Part shown: positions 24,140-36,381 of the stretch, piece after piece
Layout of the letters: the number at the start of each line of letters is the position of its first letter
How positions within the stretch are numbered: position 1 is the stretch's first letter
Source of the DNA: Rostratula benghalensis
Taxonomy: Eukaryota; Chordata; Aves; Charadriiformes; Rostratulidae
DNA length: 64,000 bases
Assembly: GCA_013399305.1 (NCBI GenBank)
Contig: VXAI01000157.1
Span: 1,729,491-1,793,490 of the forward strand
Reading direction: 5' to 3'
The notes under the pieces: generated by a model
What the model was told of the DNA's origin: nothing
Database searches by the model: none
What the model saw: only the letters and a program-made list of their open reading frames with translations
Translations under genes and position numbers: made by a program

Positions 24140-24662
24140 TTTCACACTCCCTTACTCCCTCCATTTGGCATAAGGGAGAGAATCAGAAGAGTAAAAGAGA
24201 GAAACTTCATGGGTAGAGATAAAGACAGTTTAGCACAAGCAACACAAAACAAGGAATTAATTCGTTACTTCCCATTGGCAGCCAGGTGTTCAGCCACCTC
24301 CAGGAAAGCAGGGTTTCATCACATGCAATGGTGACAAATGCCATAAGTCCGAACATCCTCCCCCTCCTTCTTCTTCCTCCAGCTTTACATGCTGAGCATG
24401 ATACCATATGGTATGGAATATCCCTGTGGTAGGTTGGGGTTAGCTGTCCCAGCTGTGTTCCTTCCCAGCTTCTTGTGCACCCCCAGCCTGCTTGATGGGG
24501 GGTGGGGTGAGAAGCAGGAAAAGCTTTGACTCTATGTAAACACCACTGAGCAATACCAAAAACATCCCTGTGTTATCAATACACCTTCCAGCACAAATCC
24601 AAAATATAGCCCCATACTAGCTACTATGAAGAAAATAAATTCTATCCCACCCAAACCCAGCA
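24140..24662 (+). mobile_element. Solo LTR, avian ERV family B, 5' end truncated
   Basis: Second copy of the repeat at 2527-3078, same orientation, with roughly 80% identity by eye. It retains the 3' end missing from the first copy: CATACTAGCTACTATGAAG, TCTATCCCACCCAAACCCAG and a terminal CA at 24661-24662. About 55 bp of the 5' end, including the TG start, is absent at the CR1 junction. No coding remnant adjoins it. The 66-codon minus-strand frame inside is incidental. Confidence 0.8.
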
Positions 24663-24731
24663 TGTTAAGCCATCATTCCTTTTTGAAATTCTTCTTTTGG
24701 AAAATAACAAACCTCATTACCACTTTAGGGA

Positions 24732-24756
24732 ATATATCTCTCTATCTCTCTCTTTG
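24732..24756. repeat. TATC/TC-rich microsatellite
   Basis: Mixed TATCTC and TCTC units. Confidence 0.8.
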
Positions 24757-26058
24757 TTATCATTTAACCACTTCCTTTCCTCTTAACCCTCCTCTTACTC
24801 ATGCAATACTTTTGAGGTTAAGGAGCATTAACACCTGGTTAAAGTTGCCTTAGAAATATATCTACCCAATTGTGACAGACCATTTCCTGTGACCTGAGTG
24901 TTCCTGCTCCCTTGAGCTGCAAGTAAAGAGAGGCCTGGGAAGGTTCTTATGAATTATGTATCATAAGCAAATAATTTAATCCTGATTTAGGCATCTGGTT
25001 ACATTTCAATTGTTAGCAAAAGTTGAGCACCTAGGCATAAATAGAGAACTAGACTAGCTGGCTGTATCAACGCTGGCCACTGTTCTGGATAGGCATCCAA
25101 ATCCTACCTGAAACCATGGGGAAACATCACCAATACATTAGATGAGGTTTGCAACAAGAAACCTAATTCAGGCATGTTCTTTCAAACACTAAAAGATATC
25201 ATTGTCTTTCAGACATTGTCTTGCTTGGTACACCTCCAAGTGCTAGGAGAAATACTGAGAGAGAAATTACATGTTTGCCAAGTTCAACAAAAGATAAGGC
25301 TTGGTACATTTTCACAGTTGTGTAAAGTTACCACTGAGATTATTAGCTCAAAGCCAGTTTGTAGGTATTCATTTATATTTTTCTGCTGAGGCAGGTGTTG
25401 CTCTGTCTGTAGATTTATATTAACTCTGAATTTCTTCTTCAGGGGGTTAGTCAAAGCACTTCAAAAATCTGGGGTTAAGCCCAGGCAACTAATCATTTAT
25501 GTGCATGTGATCACCTAATTTGGTCATGTAATCATAAGTTTACTTTTCTTTATATGTAACATTATCAAGAATCTAGGGCCAGCAACTTCAGTTGGTCAAA
25601 CGAGATATTGCTGTCAGAAAGTTAGTCATGATTAACAAAGACATGCCTTCTTTCAAAATTACATTGTGACTTTGACTTTCATAAGTCCACAAGAGTCAAG
25701 AGTTCAATGTAGCTTTTCTATGAAGCCTTTTAGACGTTGCTAACCTTTTAGTAATCCAGTCGCTCTTTATAGTCATAACAGATTCATTTTAACTTTGCAT
25801 CTTTCAGGCTGCCAGACACCTCTACCCTCAATTTTCACAAATAGTAAGCCATATTTAAGCTATAACATAAAGAACACAGCAATGCATTAGTATTTAAAAT
25901 GGCCACACTGAGTTTGAACAATTGACAACAATAATATGAAATCAAGAGACTTCAACTAAACTGTTATGCATCATTTTAATTTCCAACATGTTACAGCAAA
26001 AAAACCCCAAAGCAGCAAGAGATACTTAACAGTATCCAGCTTCTCCAAACTCATGTTA

Positions 26059-26103
26059 AAATAACAAAACCAAACAAAAAAAACCCCAAACAAACAAATA
26101 AAA
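26059..26103. repeat. A/C-rich low-complexity tract
   Basis: AAAAC and CAAA units with A runs. Confidence 0.8.
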
Positions 26104-26307
26104 AGCTTAATGATGGTGATTCATAATAACTGCTTACTTAAAGAATGGGAAAACCAACATTACATACGCAGAACACAGAAACCAATGTGAGCTGACTTTG
26201 GCAGGATTCCTTCCAAATACAAGAACAACTGGATATTAAAAGATGACAATTCTGAATTAGCATAATTTGGTTCTTGTGAATGTAACTCCCAGAAAAATTC
26301 CTACTTC

Positions 26308-26322
26308 TTTTTTTTTTTTTTT
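26308..26322. repeat. Poly-T tract
   Basis: Fifteen consecutive T. Confidence 0.9.
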
Positions 26323-26667
26323 ACCAGAGCACTTTTAAAGTTATGAAGTAGAGACAAACTCTGGAATATCTATCTCTGCATTTCAAGATGCTTTCATTCT
26401 CCACCTAATAAAACATTTTAGGTCTTTTCTGCTGCATTGTGCAGACACATATGCATTAGTGGCTCCAAGAAAGCAGTACTTGCTATCCTGCACACAACAG
26501 TTAGGCCCCCTGTGAAACACTCTTTTGCTCACCAGGTTCTGCACCCTGTGATCCAACTTTTGATGCTTTCAACTGTTTTGTGCAATATGTACAGAGCAGG
26601 ATTTTTTCAAAGCCAGATACATTAGTTAGATAGCCATTCTTCTTGCTGGTTGTACAAGTGTCACTTT

Positions 26668-26694
26668 TTTTTTCCCGTATTATACGGGAAAAAA
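26668..26694. other. Perfect 12-bp inverted repeat with 3-nt loop
   Basis: Left arm TTTTTTCCCGTA (26668-26679), loop TTA, right arm TACGGGAAAAAA (26683-26694). Confidence 0.9.
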
Positions 26695-28569
26695 TTCATT
26701 AAGGCAGCCATGACAGTAGGCTTGCCTTCAGCGTCAAGGATAAAAATACTTGACTTGGTTGCGCACATGAGAATAGATTCTGAAATCTTAGAAACACACC
26801 ATGTATATACATATATAAATATACACACATTAATCTTACGTAATGCAGATTCTGACCGATCTTCACCTGGGCACTCCAGGCCTTGAGTTAGTGCTATTTC
26901 AGCCCAAGATTTTTGCAAGCAGGGATGATCTCCCATGGTGAGAGAGTTCATTAAGTGATCGCAGTTACTGAAGTCAAGCACACAAAGAAATTGTTTACTT
27001 AAACTGACACTGCAGCTTTGATGAAATGTCTTGTCCCTGAATGATTCAAAATAAGTATATAACTGAAAATAAAATAACATAACTTTTAAAGGGATTTTTT
27101 GGTATCTTGGTTTTCTTCAATTTTATGGGAAGCTAAAATAATAACATTAAATAATCAATACTCTCCATGTTTCACAAGTATTATGCCATTGAACTCTGAC
27201 TGTCGATTTTCAGGGCAGATAAGATGGTATGATTACCTAAAATATTGAACTACTTTAGAAAAGTTTAAGAATATACATATCACGCGATGTAGCACTTTCA
27301 AAATGAACCATTTTGTCATGATAAGAGTAAAAGGTAGATTAAGGTGATGAACTCTGGGTTACCAATTTCATTGCTAGGTGATTTATTCCAAGCCAGAGAA
27401 GAAAGAGCCAGAGCCAGATGAGAACACCATAGGGAAACACCTGGGTTCCTTCCACAATGCTACTGTGATTACAGCAGATTTTCTCCCCTGGTCTATAACA
27501 AACAGAATTGCAGCTACTTAACCATTTTAAAATTCTGAGAATGGAAAATGAATTTATATTTGCAAGTCAAATGTGGGTGAATATTGTGGAGGCCATCTCT
27601 GTGATGAAAAAGCTTTATTAACTTTTCTGTAATATATACATGCAACGAGAAAGTCACCTTCAGGAAGACGACTCGTGATTTGCTTAAAATCATACTGGCT
27701 TACACACTGCAAAAATAAAATGTTTTCTGTTTCTCATTAGTTTTCTTTTCTCCATCTCGTTCTTGTTCTCTTTTTATATTGAAAGCACATTATAACGAAT
27801 AGGCAGTAACATTTCCACAGTCACATTACAGAGAATGTGTGTGAAGCATGCACAACTAAGCTCAGGCACTTTAATACAGCAATATCTTGATATCAAGATC
27901 ATGAAAATATGCTTAATTCTTAAAAGCTGCTATGTGGATTTTCGGAATCACTGTAGCAAACTACTCTGCTACCAAAGTCTCCTAAGTCTTTGCTACCTGC
28001 CTCAGAAACTGCATCTTGGCATCCACTGTATAAATCTGGAAATAAAGATCCATGTCCATCATTTCCAGCTACTGCAACCTTTAAAATGGGCCCTTAAAAA
28101 AAAAAGAAATTAAAGAAACAAATTTCTCCGACATTGTGTATCAAGCATCCCCATTTATCTTAGTATTTTTGCTCTGCTTTGTCCTCATGTCACACATCAA
28201 ACTCAAGCAGATTTAAAACCCCATAGCTATATCACAATTTTGTACATTTTAATCTTGAAACAGAAGAGACTTAATTACATCAGCTGTGATCTCAAAATGA
28301 GAGAGAAGGCATTCCTTAGAACTCCATTCACAAGGAGCTTTGGTCAGTGGTAGCAAACATGACTTTTGAAGTAATTTGACTCTTAAGCCTATGAGAGAAG
28401 GAACTATTTTTAAAAGAAATTTTTTGAACTCCCTTTTCCCTTCATTTGCAATGTTTCTGCACTAGTGGAGAAAAAAAGAGAAAAACAAAAACCACCAAAA
28501 ATAAAAGAAAAGAGTACTTACACAGTATTCAGGCATTCATTAGACTGATGATATTCATCTATTCATGGA

Positions 28570-30075
28570 TGAAAAGGAAGGAAAGAGACCAGTATGGTTG
28601 AGTCAAGACCTGCTGGCAATACTAAAGGGCAAACAGGAAATGCACAGGTAATACAAACAGGGACAGGTATCCTGGGAAGAGTATAGGCATGCTTTCCAGT
28701 TGTGTAGAGATGGGGACAGGAAGGTCAAGATGTGGCTGGAGTTGAGCATTGCAAGGGATGCAAAGAATAATAAGGGCTACAAGTGTGTCATCCAGGAAAG
28801 CAAGATCAAAGCACACCCCCCGGATGAACATGACTGGCAAAACAGTAACAATGGACAAGGAGAATACTGAGGTAATTAACAACTCTTTTGTCTCAACCTT
28901 CACTGGCAAAATCTCTTCCCACGCCTCTCCTGTGAATGGACCTCAAGACATGGTACTGGGGAACAAAGTCCCTCCCACTGTTGTGACCGCGTGAGGAAGA
29001 TAAAGAAGCAGAAGTCTATGGGATCTGATAAGATGCATCCCAAAGTCGTGTGGCAAGTCATTCTCCAGGGTATCTGAAGACCCATGGCAGTCAGGCGAAT
29101 TCCCTGGAGACTGGAAAAAGACAAATATTGTACCCATTTCTAAAATGAGTAGAAAAGAGGATCCTGAGAACTACCAGCCTGTCAGCCTCGCCTCTGTGCA
29201 TGGATAGATCATGAATTTGGTCCTCCTAGGAGCTATGCTAAGCCACATAGAGGACAAGGAGGTGATCTGAGGCAGCCAGCATGGCTTCACCAAGGATAAA
29301 TCCTGCCTGATCAACCCAGTGACTTTCTATGATGGAGTAACTGCATCAACAGACAACGGAAGGGCTATGAATGTCTTCTCTCTAGGCTCTTAGAAGGCCT
29401 TTGACACAGCCCCTCATAACATCCTTCTCTCTAAATTTATCCACTGTTCAGTGGATAAAGAGTTGGCTGGATAGTCATATCTGGAGGCCAAAATAAGCAG
29501 GTCAAGGGAGGTGACTCTGCACCTCTACTCCACTCTGGTGATTCCCCACTTCAAATATTTCTTCCATCTCTGGAGCCCTCTGCACAAAAAGGTCTGTTGG
29601 AGTGGGAGAGGGCGCAGAGAAGGACCACAAAAATTATTAGAGGGATGGAACACCTACCCTTTGGGGACAGATTGAGACAGTTGGAACTTTTCAGTCTGGA
29701 GAAGACTTTGGGGAAACCCTATTGCAGTCTTTCAGTATTTAAAGTAGGTCTATAAGAAAGACAGGGACAAACTTTTTAGCAGGTCTGTGGCAATAATGCA
29801 GCGGTAATGGTTTTAAACTAAAAAAGGGTAGATTTGGGCTAGGTGTAAGGAATAAATTTTTTACAATGGGAGGGGTGGAACACTGGCACAGGTTCCCCAG
29901 AGAGGTGGCAGATGCCTCATCCCTGGAAACATTCAAGGTTAGGCTGGATGGGGCTCTGAGCAGTCTGATGTAGTTGAAGATGTCCCTGCTCATTGCAGTG
30001 GGGGATTGGACTAGATTTAAAAGTCCCTACCAGCCCAAACTACTTTATGATTTGATGATGCCATGATTTGATGAT
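28570..30075 (+). mobile_element. CR1 LINE, both truncated and internally deleted
   Basis: About 1.5 kb of CR1 beginning in the ORF2 linker between endonuclease and reverse transcriptase (ACCTGCTGGCAATACTAAAGG, ATGCACAGGTAATAC, TCCTGGGAAGAGTATAGG). It continues through GGATCTGATAAGATGCATCC, GGAGACTGGAAAAAGAC, TGGCTTCACCAAGG and AAGGCCTTTGACACAGCCCC, which encodes the AFDT-type RT motif. At about 29478-29490 it jumps from GAGTTGGCTGGATAGTC to GCAGGTCAAGGGAGGTGAC, so the RT segment carrying the catalytic ADD motif is gone. The 3' part runs to GGACTAGATTTAAAAGTCCC and an altered tail of ATGATTTGATG units at 30045-30075. Stops and frameshifts are frequent; the frames here are CR1 relics or their antisense shadows. 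Confidence 0.97.
29436..29459. other. Perfect 11-bp hairpin inside CR1
   Basis: TTTATCCACTG (29436-29446), loop TT, CAGTGGATAAA (29449-29459), located in the reverse-transcriptase part of the deleted CR1. Confidence 0.85.
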
Positions 30076-30395
30076 TCATTTTAAGGTTAGGCAGGTCAAG
30101 TAATTTTCCAGTGATGTTGTAGAAAGCTAGTGCTATTTCAACTTCCATATCTTTGAGTACAATGCCTTCTGTGCCCAAAGGGGCATCTGGCGTTAATGCT
30201 GTAGATTTCACGCATTGCATCTCCATTCTTTGGTTGAATTCAGAGCTCATACATCCCTTGCCACTTTTATGGACTTCCATCTAGGTGTATAACACCATCA
30301 TGGCACATCTGTGTTGGAATCTATACAGTAACACTTTTTGTTGGTTTCACATCAGCAGACTGATAAGTTTCCTTTTCTTAGATTACTGAAATATT

Positions 30396-30409
30396 AAAAA
30401 AAAAAAAAA
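30396..30409. repeat. Poly-A tract
   Basis: Run of about 14 A. Confidence 0.85.
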
Positions 30410-31067
30410 GTTAAAAGTGAAAAGTTAACATTTCAAAATTCCCACACTATGCAAGATCTGAGATTTCCCAAATGCCATTGAAGACACAATTGCAAAGTAA
30501 CAGGATTCCGTAAGTAACAATTCAACTGGAGTCTTGTTACAGCACTACAAAAACCACAATCACAGTTTTACTTTCCAAACTTATTTTCAAATTGACAAAA
30601 ATGAGACTTTATGTACCTAAATGCTGGCCATCTATCACCTGGAAATAGTAGACCATTATCAATTTTCATTCTGTATTTGTAAGATTGTATCTCCTAATAT
30701 CAGAGAAAGATATTGGTGTTGATATAGGGCTGTTTTCTCCCCATTTTGTTTTCCTCAGATTTGTCTTAGATACATTTCTCTGACTTCTCCCTTATTTAAT
30801 GAGTCACTCCTGGAAGAATTTTTCATTGTATTTCTATTACATACTTTTCCTGCTTCATGTTATGAATTTTTCTAATTCTTTTTTTCTTTTGATACCTGCA
30901 ACTGTCTTTGAAAGTCTACTACTGCTGAGAGTCTCCAAGATCCTTCTTTTTCTTTATTTGGCACGTTTTCACTGACCTGGACAGTTATCTGCCCCTGATC
31001 AGAAAGGAGGCTAACCAACAAGCCACTATGACCTTGACCCAGAGAACATTCGGAAAAACGAAGAAAA

Positions 31068-31106
31068 TTCTTTCTTCTTAAGAAAAAAAATTTCTTTCTT
31101 CTTAAG
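31068..31106. repeat. Tandem duplication, 24-bp unit
   Basis: TTCTTTCTTCTTAAG occurs at 31068-31082 and again at 31092-31106, joined by an A-run. Both copies carry the palindrome CTTAAG. Confidence 0.9.
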
Positions 31107-31257
31107 AGAAGGGTAAATATATTTATTAATAAGTCTACAGTAAAAATGGGCAGAGACATCTACATGAAAACTTTACAGAATATCTGCCATCTACACAAAA
31201 CAAAGTAACTTCTAATTTTAATGTGGCTTAACAAAAGAACACTCATTTGGTATTTGT

Positions 31258-31309
31258 TTTGACCTTTAAAGGTCATCTAGTCCTCCCCCTCACACCCCTG
31301 CAGTGACAA
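31258..31309 (-). mobile_element. Short CR1 3' end
   Basis: ACCTTTAAAGGTCATCTAGTCC followed by CCCCTGCAGTGACA is the reverse complement of the CR1 3' UTR end (GGACTAGATGACCTTTAAAGG). Only about 50 bp remains. Confidence 0.8.
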
Positions 31310-33627
31310 ACCAATCGTATTTCCTGAGAACTTTTAGAGAATGACTTTCAGGGCATAGCTCAAGTATTAATTACAGTTCTTATAGCATTAGAATAAGGAC
31401 AATTTCCCTAACTTAACACATAACTATGAAGTCCCCACAGATAACCTTTTTGCCCACGAGCAGCGGTGGCTCTGCTGATCTTTCAGTGCAAGCTCTGATG
31501 AGTACTGCCCTGTGAGCTGCTGATTGGTTTGGCAGAGTACAATCATAAATCAGCTCTGAAAACAGGGCGCAGCTCAGTGAGATTTAAATGATATTCACTA
31601 AAAAGAAAGATAATGATAGATAGATGGAAGAGAAAGATAATAATGGTTTTTCAACAATGTTACAAAAGGACTTTGAAGCCGCTAAGGTTCCTAAAGTGGT
31701 TTGCAGAAAGCCCACATCTGTGTTACATCTGCTTATTGCAACACAAATTGCTTATAAAGCTAATAGTTTGCATTTTGATAACTTGCTAATTGAAGAATCC
31801 AGAACCCCTTCATCCTTTAAGAATATAAATTACAGCTTGATGCTATGTGCTTCTTTAAATAACAGGTGTTTGGAGGACAGTTACTTAACAGAAACTCTTT
31901 TTTAAATCTCTACTAACTCTTACATAAGACAGCTTACGATGTTAATGTACTAAAATACTAGAATTCTTTAAAAGTCTTTCGTCTGCTAGTATGATAAACT
32001 GTTCACCAGCACACGATAATAATTTTATTCTAAGCATAAAGTGAGGCAGCTTGTTGATTGCTGTGACTCAGTATGTCTAATTATATAATTTCTTAGGTTT
32101 CAGGTTTCATGATGTGGCACTAATTGTTCTGAAATTGCTTCATTTCAATTGCTGGCATTTATGTTTTAACGTTAAATCAAACCATATTTCCATTAATACA
32201 AATAGCAGCTGGGTGGAAGACAATGGGACATCTCACCTCAATTAGATGAGAAAAATTAATCCAGAGAAGGATGATATAATTATAACAAAACAAATTTTAT
32301 GAGGTACTTTAATTTCATATATTATTACAACATACAAGTTGTGTCTGATTTAGTGTGCCAGTTAAGGTTTTAACATGCATCTTAAATTAAATACATTAAT
32401 GACAAAAATAAGATAAGATTCTAGGTGCACAGCTGGTCTTACTGACCAATTCCTGAACAAAATATATGATCAAATGCCATAATTTTAGTAACAATAGAAC
32501 ATTCTGAGTAGTTTGGCTTCTGTGTTGTAGCCTGATTAAATTATTATTTCTCTGCAGATACTGTGGAAGTGAAACCACATTCCCACCTATCTTGCAATGA
32601 AGGAATAAGTTATAAAACACAGAACATCAGGTGAGATCGGACACACAGTTTTTGGTCTTGATCTCTGGAGTAGAAATGCTGAATATGTAGCAGTGTCCAA
32701 TACTTCACACAGTGCGAACTTCCCCTAGGAATTCTATTTTAGCTTTATTAGATGAGTTCAATAGCAGATTCATTGCTGATGCCTGGATGTAGTCCACTAC
32801 TAGTCTGTGTGTTGAGGGAAAAAAACTATCTGGGAGTCTGGCATATGAGAAATTTCAGTGTGATTCTACTAGTATAAATCAATATACATAAACTGAAGTG
32901 CTAGAGTGACACTACAGAAGGGGAGAAATTTAGCTGGTTTAGACCTAGGAGAGAATGAATTGTAAATATTAGCTTCCTTCAACTTTTAGTGATTCAAAAT
33001 GGAAGGCATAGAAATATGAAGGCAGAATAACACAGATTTATTTGGGTTTGGGGTTTTTTTTTCACTTAAAAGTTCAAGGAAAAAAAAACCCCACAACCAA
33101 CCCCCTACCATGTTCCATTCTCTGGTTTCTTGCATTAAAAATGAATGTTCTCTCACTTTAGGGGCCAAGGGGATAAATCAGAGGGATGAATTCAACATTA
33201 TACATAAACAGATTCTTAACCTCCACTTGGAAAGTGGCTCCCTGTGTAGAGGGGAACTAAAGCAATGTAAAACTTTAATGTGCACATGCTGATGCCTTTC
33301 AGGAAAAGTGCAGGTGGGAGCTGCTTTGCTAAGAATAATAGAAGAATGAGGGTTGAGAAGTCATATTCCATCAAAATTAATGTCAGCATACACTTTCAGT
33401 ACACAGGGCATCTGAAAGATGGGGCTTAGAAGTTCAAGCTATTTCTGTTTCACATGCAGGAGAAAAATGTAGCAGCACATTAGACATAAGAAAAGTTTTA
33501 TGCATTTGTGTTATCCATTGTACACACACCAACCAAAAACTTGTTAACCTCGTTATACGGTTTCCAAAAAGGGAGTCTATCAGAATACTATAATAAATAA
33601 AATCCAAGCAGAATATAGCTGAAAATT

Positions 33628-33640
33628 ATATATATATATG
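33628..33640. repeat. Short (TA)n tract
   Basis: About six TA units. Confidence 0.8.
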
Positions 33641-33768
33641 CCAATACTGCAGCACTTAATGATGCTACAAAGTTCTCTTTTTTAAAATATTGATTTACAA
33701 ATATGAACTGGTGAACAAAAAAATAGAAGAGGATAAAAAATCATTGTTATGTTAATTATAGCAAATGC

Positions 33769-33788
33769 CATTATGGAGCATTATGGAG
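33769..33788. repeat. Tandem duplication of CATTATGGAG
   Basis: Two perfect 10-bp copies. Confidence 0.9.
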
Positions 33789-36281
33789 TGAAATAATTGT
33801 GTGGATTCTTAGGTTCCACTAAGGGAGAATGTATCGATGAGAGTGTTCTGTTTGCCAGTCAAAATTAAGGACTCATTTATGAGCATATACTTGATTTTTC
33901 AAGATGCTGCACTTTTATCATAGGGAAGGTAAACTCTACTAACACGGTTGATTTTATCACTGTTCACCTGTTTACATAAAAAATAACTGAAAAATAAAAT
34001 TTCAGTCATACACAATGATATTTTGATCTTCTCTCTGGTGTCATGTACAAATTTTCCTAATAATGCTGTTTGGTTTGTTGTCCTATGGCAGTACTTGATG
34101 GCTGATGCTAGGATTTGCTTTCATGAACTACTGAAATACAAGCATAAGAAGGAATCAATAACAATGAAGCAAGGTACTGAATTTTTCAAAGTTATTTTCA
34201 GATATGTAAAATGGTATTGCCTCAAACGATTCAGTTATTTAATCTGTAGTAGATTTAGGATAGTTTTATAACATAATAGTTGTACTATGTCAGTCTAAAA
34301 GTGCATATTGCCCAGTTTCCTGCCTCCAGCTGCATCTTTGAGCATGTGATTTTAAAAGAATAAAAATAATAAGAAAGGGCAAACTGTGTGATTCTCATTA
34401 ATGCAATTTACTTCAAAATTCAATACTCAACACAAACAACAGCCCGAGTCATTAGGAGTAGATATAACTTGCAAACATGTGTGGATCCCAAGTTTCTAGA
34501 TAGATTTCTCTTCCATGATGTTGTCCAGACTGCCTTTTCATTTCATCATGTGAACTTTAAGCTTCCACAACAAACTTTGGCACAGAGCACAGCTTGCTAT
34601 CTGTTTGATTAGTAGCCATCTTCTTTGGTTGTTTTGAACTAGCCTCCTACTAGCATGTCCTAGAGATGGTGAGAAAATAAATTCACTTCTATACCATGAT
34701 GATTTGTGGACCTGCCTCCTGAAACCCTAATCCCAGTTGGAGAGTCCTAGTTTACTTGGGTAGACTCAACACAGAAGCTGCTTTGTACCTTTGATCTTAC
34801 TTGTTGTCCCTTTCTGAAGTTTCCCCACTTCTACTATATCTACTATTATTTCTATGTTCTTCATATGAGGAGATCAAAAGTATGCACATTACTAAAAAGA
34901 CAGCTGGCAAAATGAAGTCCTCTGTTTTGCTTAATACTTTCCTAACTATTTGTGACCTTTCCTTTATTTTTGATCTCAGGGTGGTTTTGAACACGAATCT
35001 GACATTTTCATGGAACTATACGGCATTTAGTATCTGTAAATACACATTTTCAAATTCATCTCCATATTATGGTAAAGTTTAGATTTGTTTTGAATATTCC
35101 ATTGTGCTATGTTAGACAGCATGTTGTAAGACTGTCATAACATTTGAGCACCATTTTATCAGTGTAAGTATCCTTACTAATCCCTCTCGAAGAACAAAAG
35201 CACGTAATAGGTGAGTCACACATGGTGCTTGCAATGACATGCGAAATCATCATCAGTTCTCTATTCTGCTGTCATATAACTTGGATTAGACTTTTTCTTT
35301 CTTAGTCTATCTAACTTATCAGGATCGACAAGGCTTAACAACTAAACGGCTACACCATTTTTAAGTTTTCTGGAGGTACAAAAATTATAAGCTGCTTTGT
35401 CTGCTTCCCTCAAAGCAACTAAATAGTCCTGGGAAAGCCTTAGAGGCCTGCAAAACACAACCAGATTGTAACATGCTTTTACCCTATTTTTCAGCATTTA
35501 TAATAGCATTCATTCATTATGGGATAAGTTGATTTTATTTTGTCCAACATCCCAGACTACCTACACTCCCACCATCAGCACCACAGTCAAATTACAAAGA
35601 TATGACAGACCTAATCTACTTTAGAGATTGCATATAAGAAAATCTCAGTAATATATTGATGGTACAGTATTACCCTGTTCCCATATAGATTATTTTCCAC
35701 ACTACTCTTTCCATGCTGCATGCCAGGAACAAGCACCAGATTCAACACAGAGATACATCTAGGTTTTGAAGGCTTAGAGAAAGTGTGTTTTGCAAGGAAT
35801 GCAACTCTTTAATGAAGAACATTTCCGGTTTCATAAATTCTGGACCCCCAGTCATTGTCAAAAAGATATGGTTTTAAGTGGTAGAAAAAAAATAATGCTA
35901 GTTTATTCCTTCTGAAACAGGTAAAGGTCTTGCTCATAGTTCTCATCAAATGCTATATTTCCAATACATATTTAAAGTTTCCACAAAATTTCTTGTAAAG
36001 GGAAAGTATTCCATGTTTCTTTACTTTTTTCTTTTGATGTTTCCTTTGCCTCCTGGAGTCAAGGAGCAATCCAGGAGGGGAGATTTTCTCTATAAATTCA
36101 TGCAGAGCCTTACTCTATTGCCCAGAGGAAGGGGCATAGCTTCCAGAAGGGGATGAAATTAAATATATTTATTTCCATTCAGCAGATGCTGTGCTAATTT
36201 TAAAGTTTTCCTTGACGTATGGCCAAATACACCTACTTCTAGGTCTTTAACCTTTCTTATACTAGCTGTTCTTGTCTTTCA

Positions 36282-36381
36282 TGATTTGTATTGAACTTAA
36301 TATGAGACAATATTTGCTGACCAGTGAACACCATTGTATGAAAATCTAATACTGTGCAATGTCAGTTAAGAAGATGGGAAC
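36282..36381 (+). repeat. 100-bp repeat, arm 1 of an inverted pair
   Basis: Matches the reverse complement of 40347-40443 at about 90% identity (roughly seven substitutions and one 3-nt gap). It begins TGATTTGTATTGAACTTAAT and ends TAAGAAGATGGGAAC. Flanks on both sides diverge quickly. It is not recognised as CR1 or either LTR family. Confidence 0.9.

Larger units (their letters stand above)
24663..28569. other. Non-coding AT-rich DNA
   Basis: No gene supported. Contains low-complexity tracts at 24732-24756, 26059-26103 and 26308-26322 and a 12-bp perfect hairpin at 26668-26694. Minus-strand frame 26661-27080 (139 codons) spans the hairpin and has no known domain. Confidence 0.6.
30076..36281. 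other. Non-coding AT-rich DNA with one CR1 end
   Basis: No gene supported. It holds an A-run at 30396-30409, a 24-bp tandem duplication at 31068-31106, a short CR1 end at 31258-31309, and a 10-bp tandem duplication at 33769-33788. The stretch 32090-32400 is rich in homeodomain-type sites and is raised as a possible enhancer in findings. Confidence 0.55.

Noticed and set aside
28622..29137. Minus-strand frames of 64-95 codons
   Set aside because: They lie antisense to the CR1 at 28570-30075.
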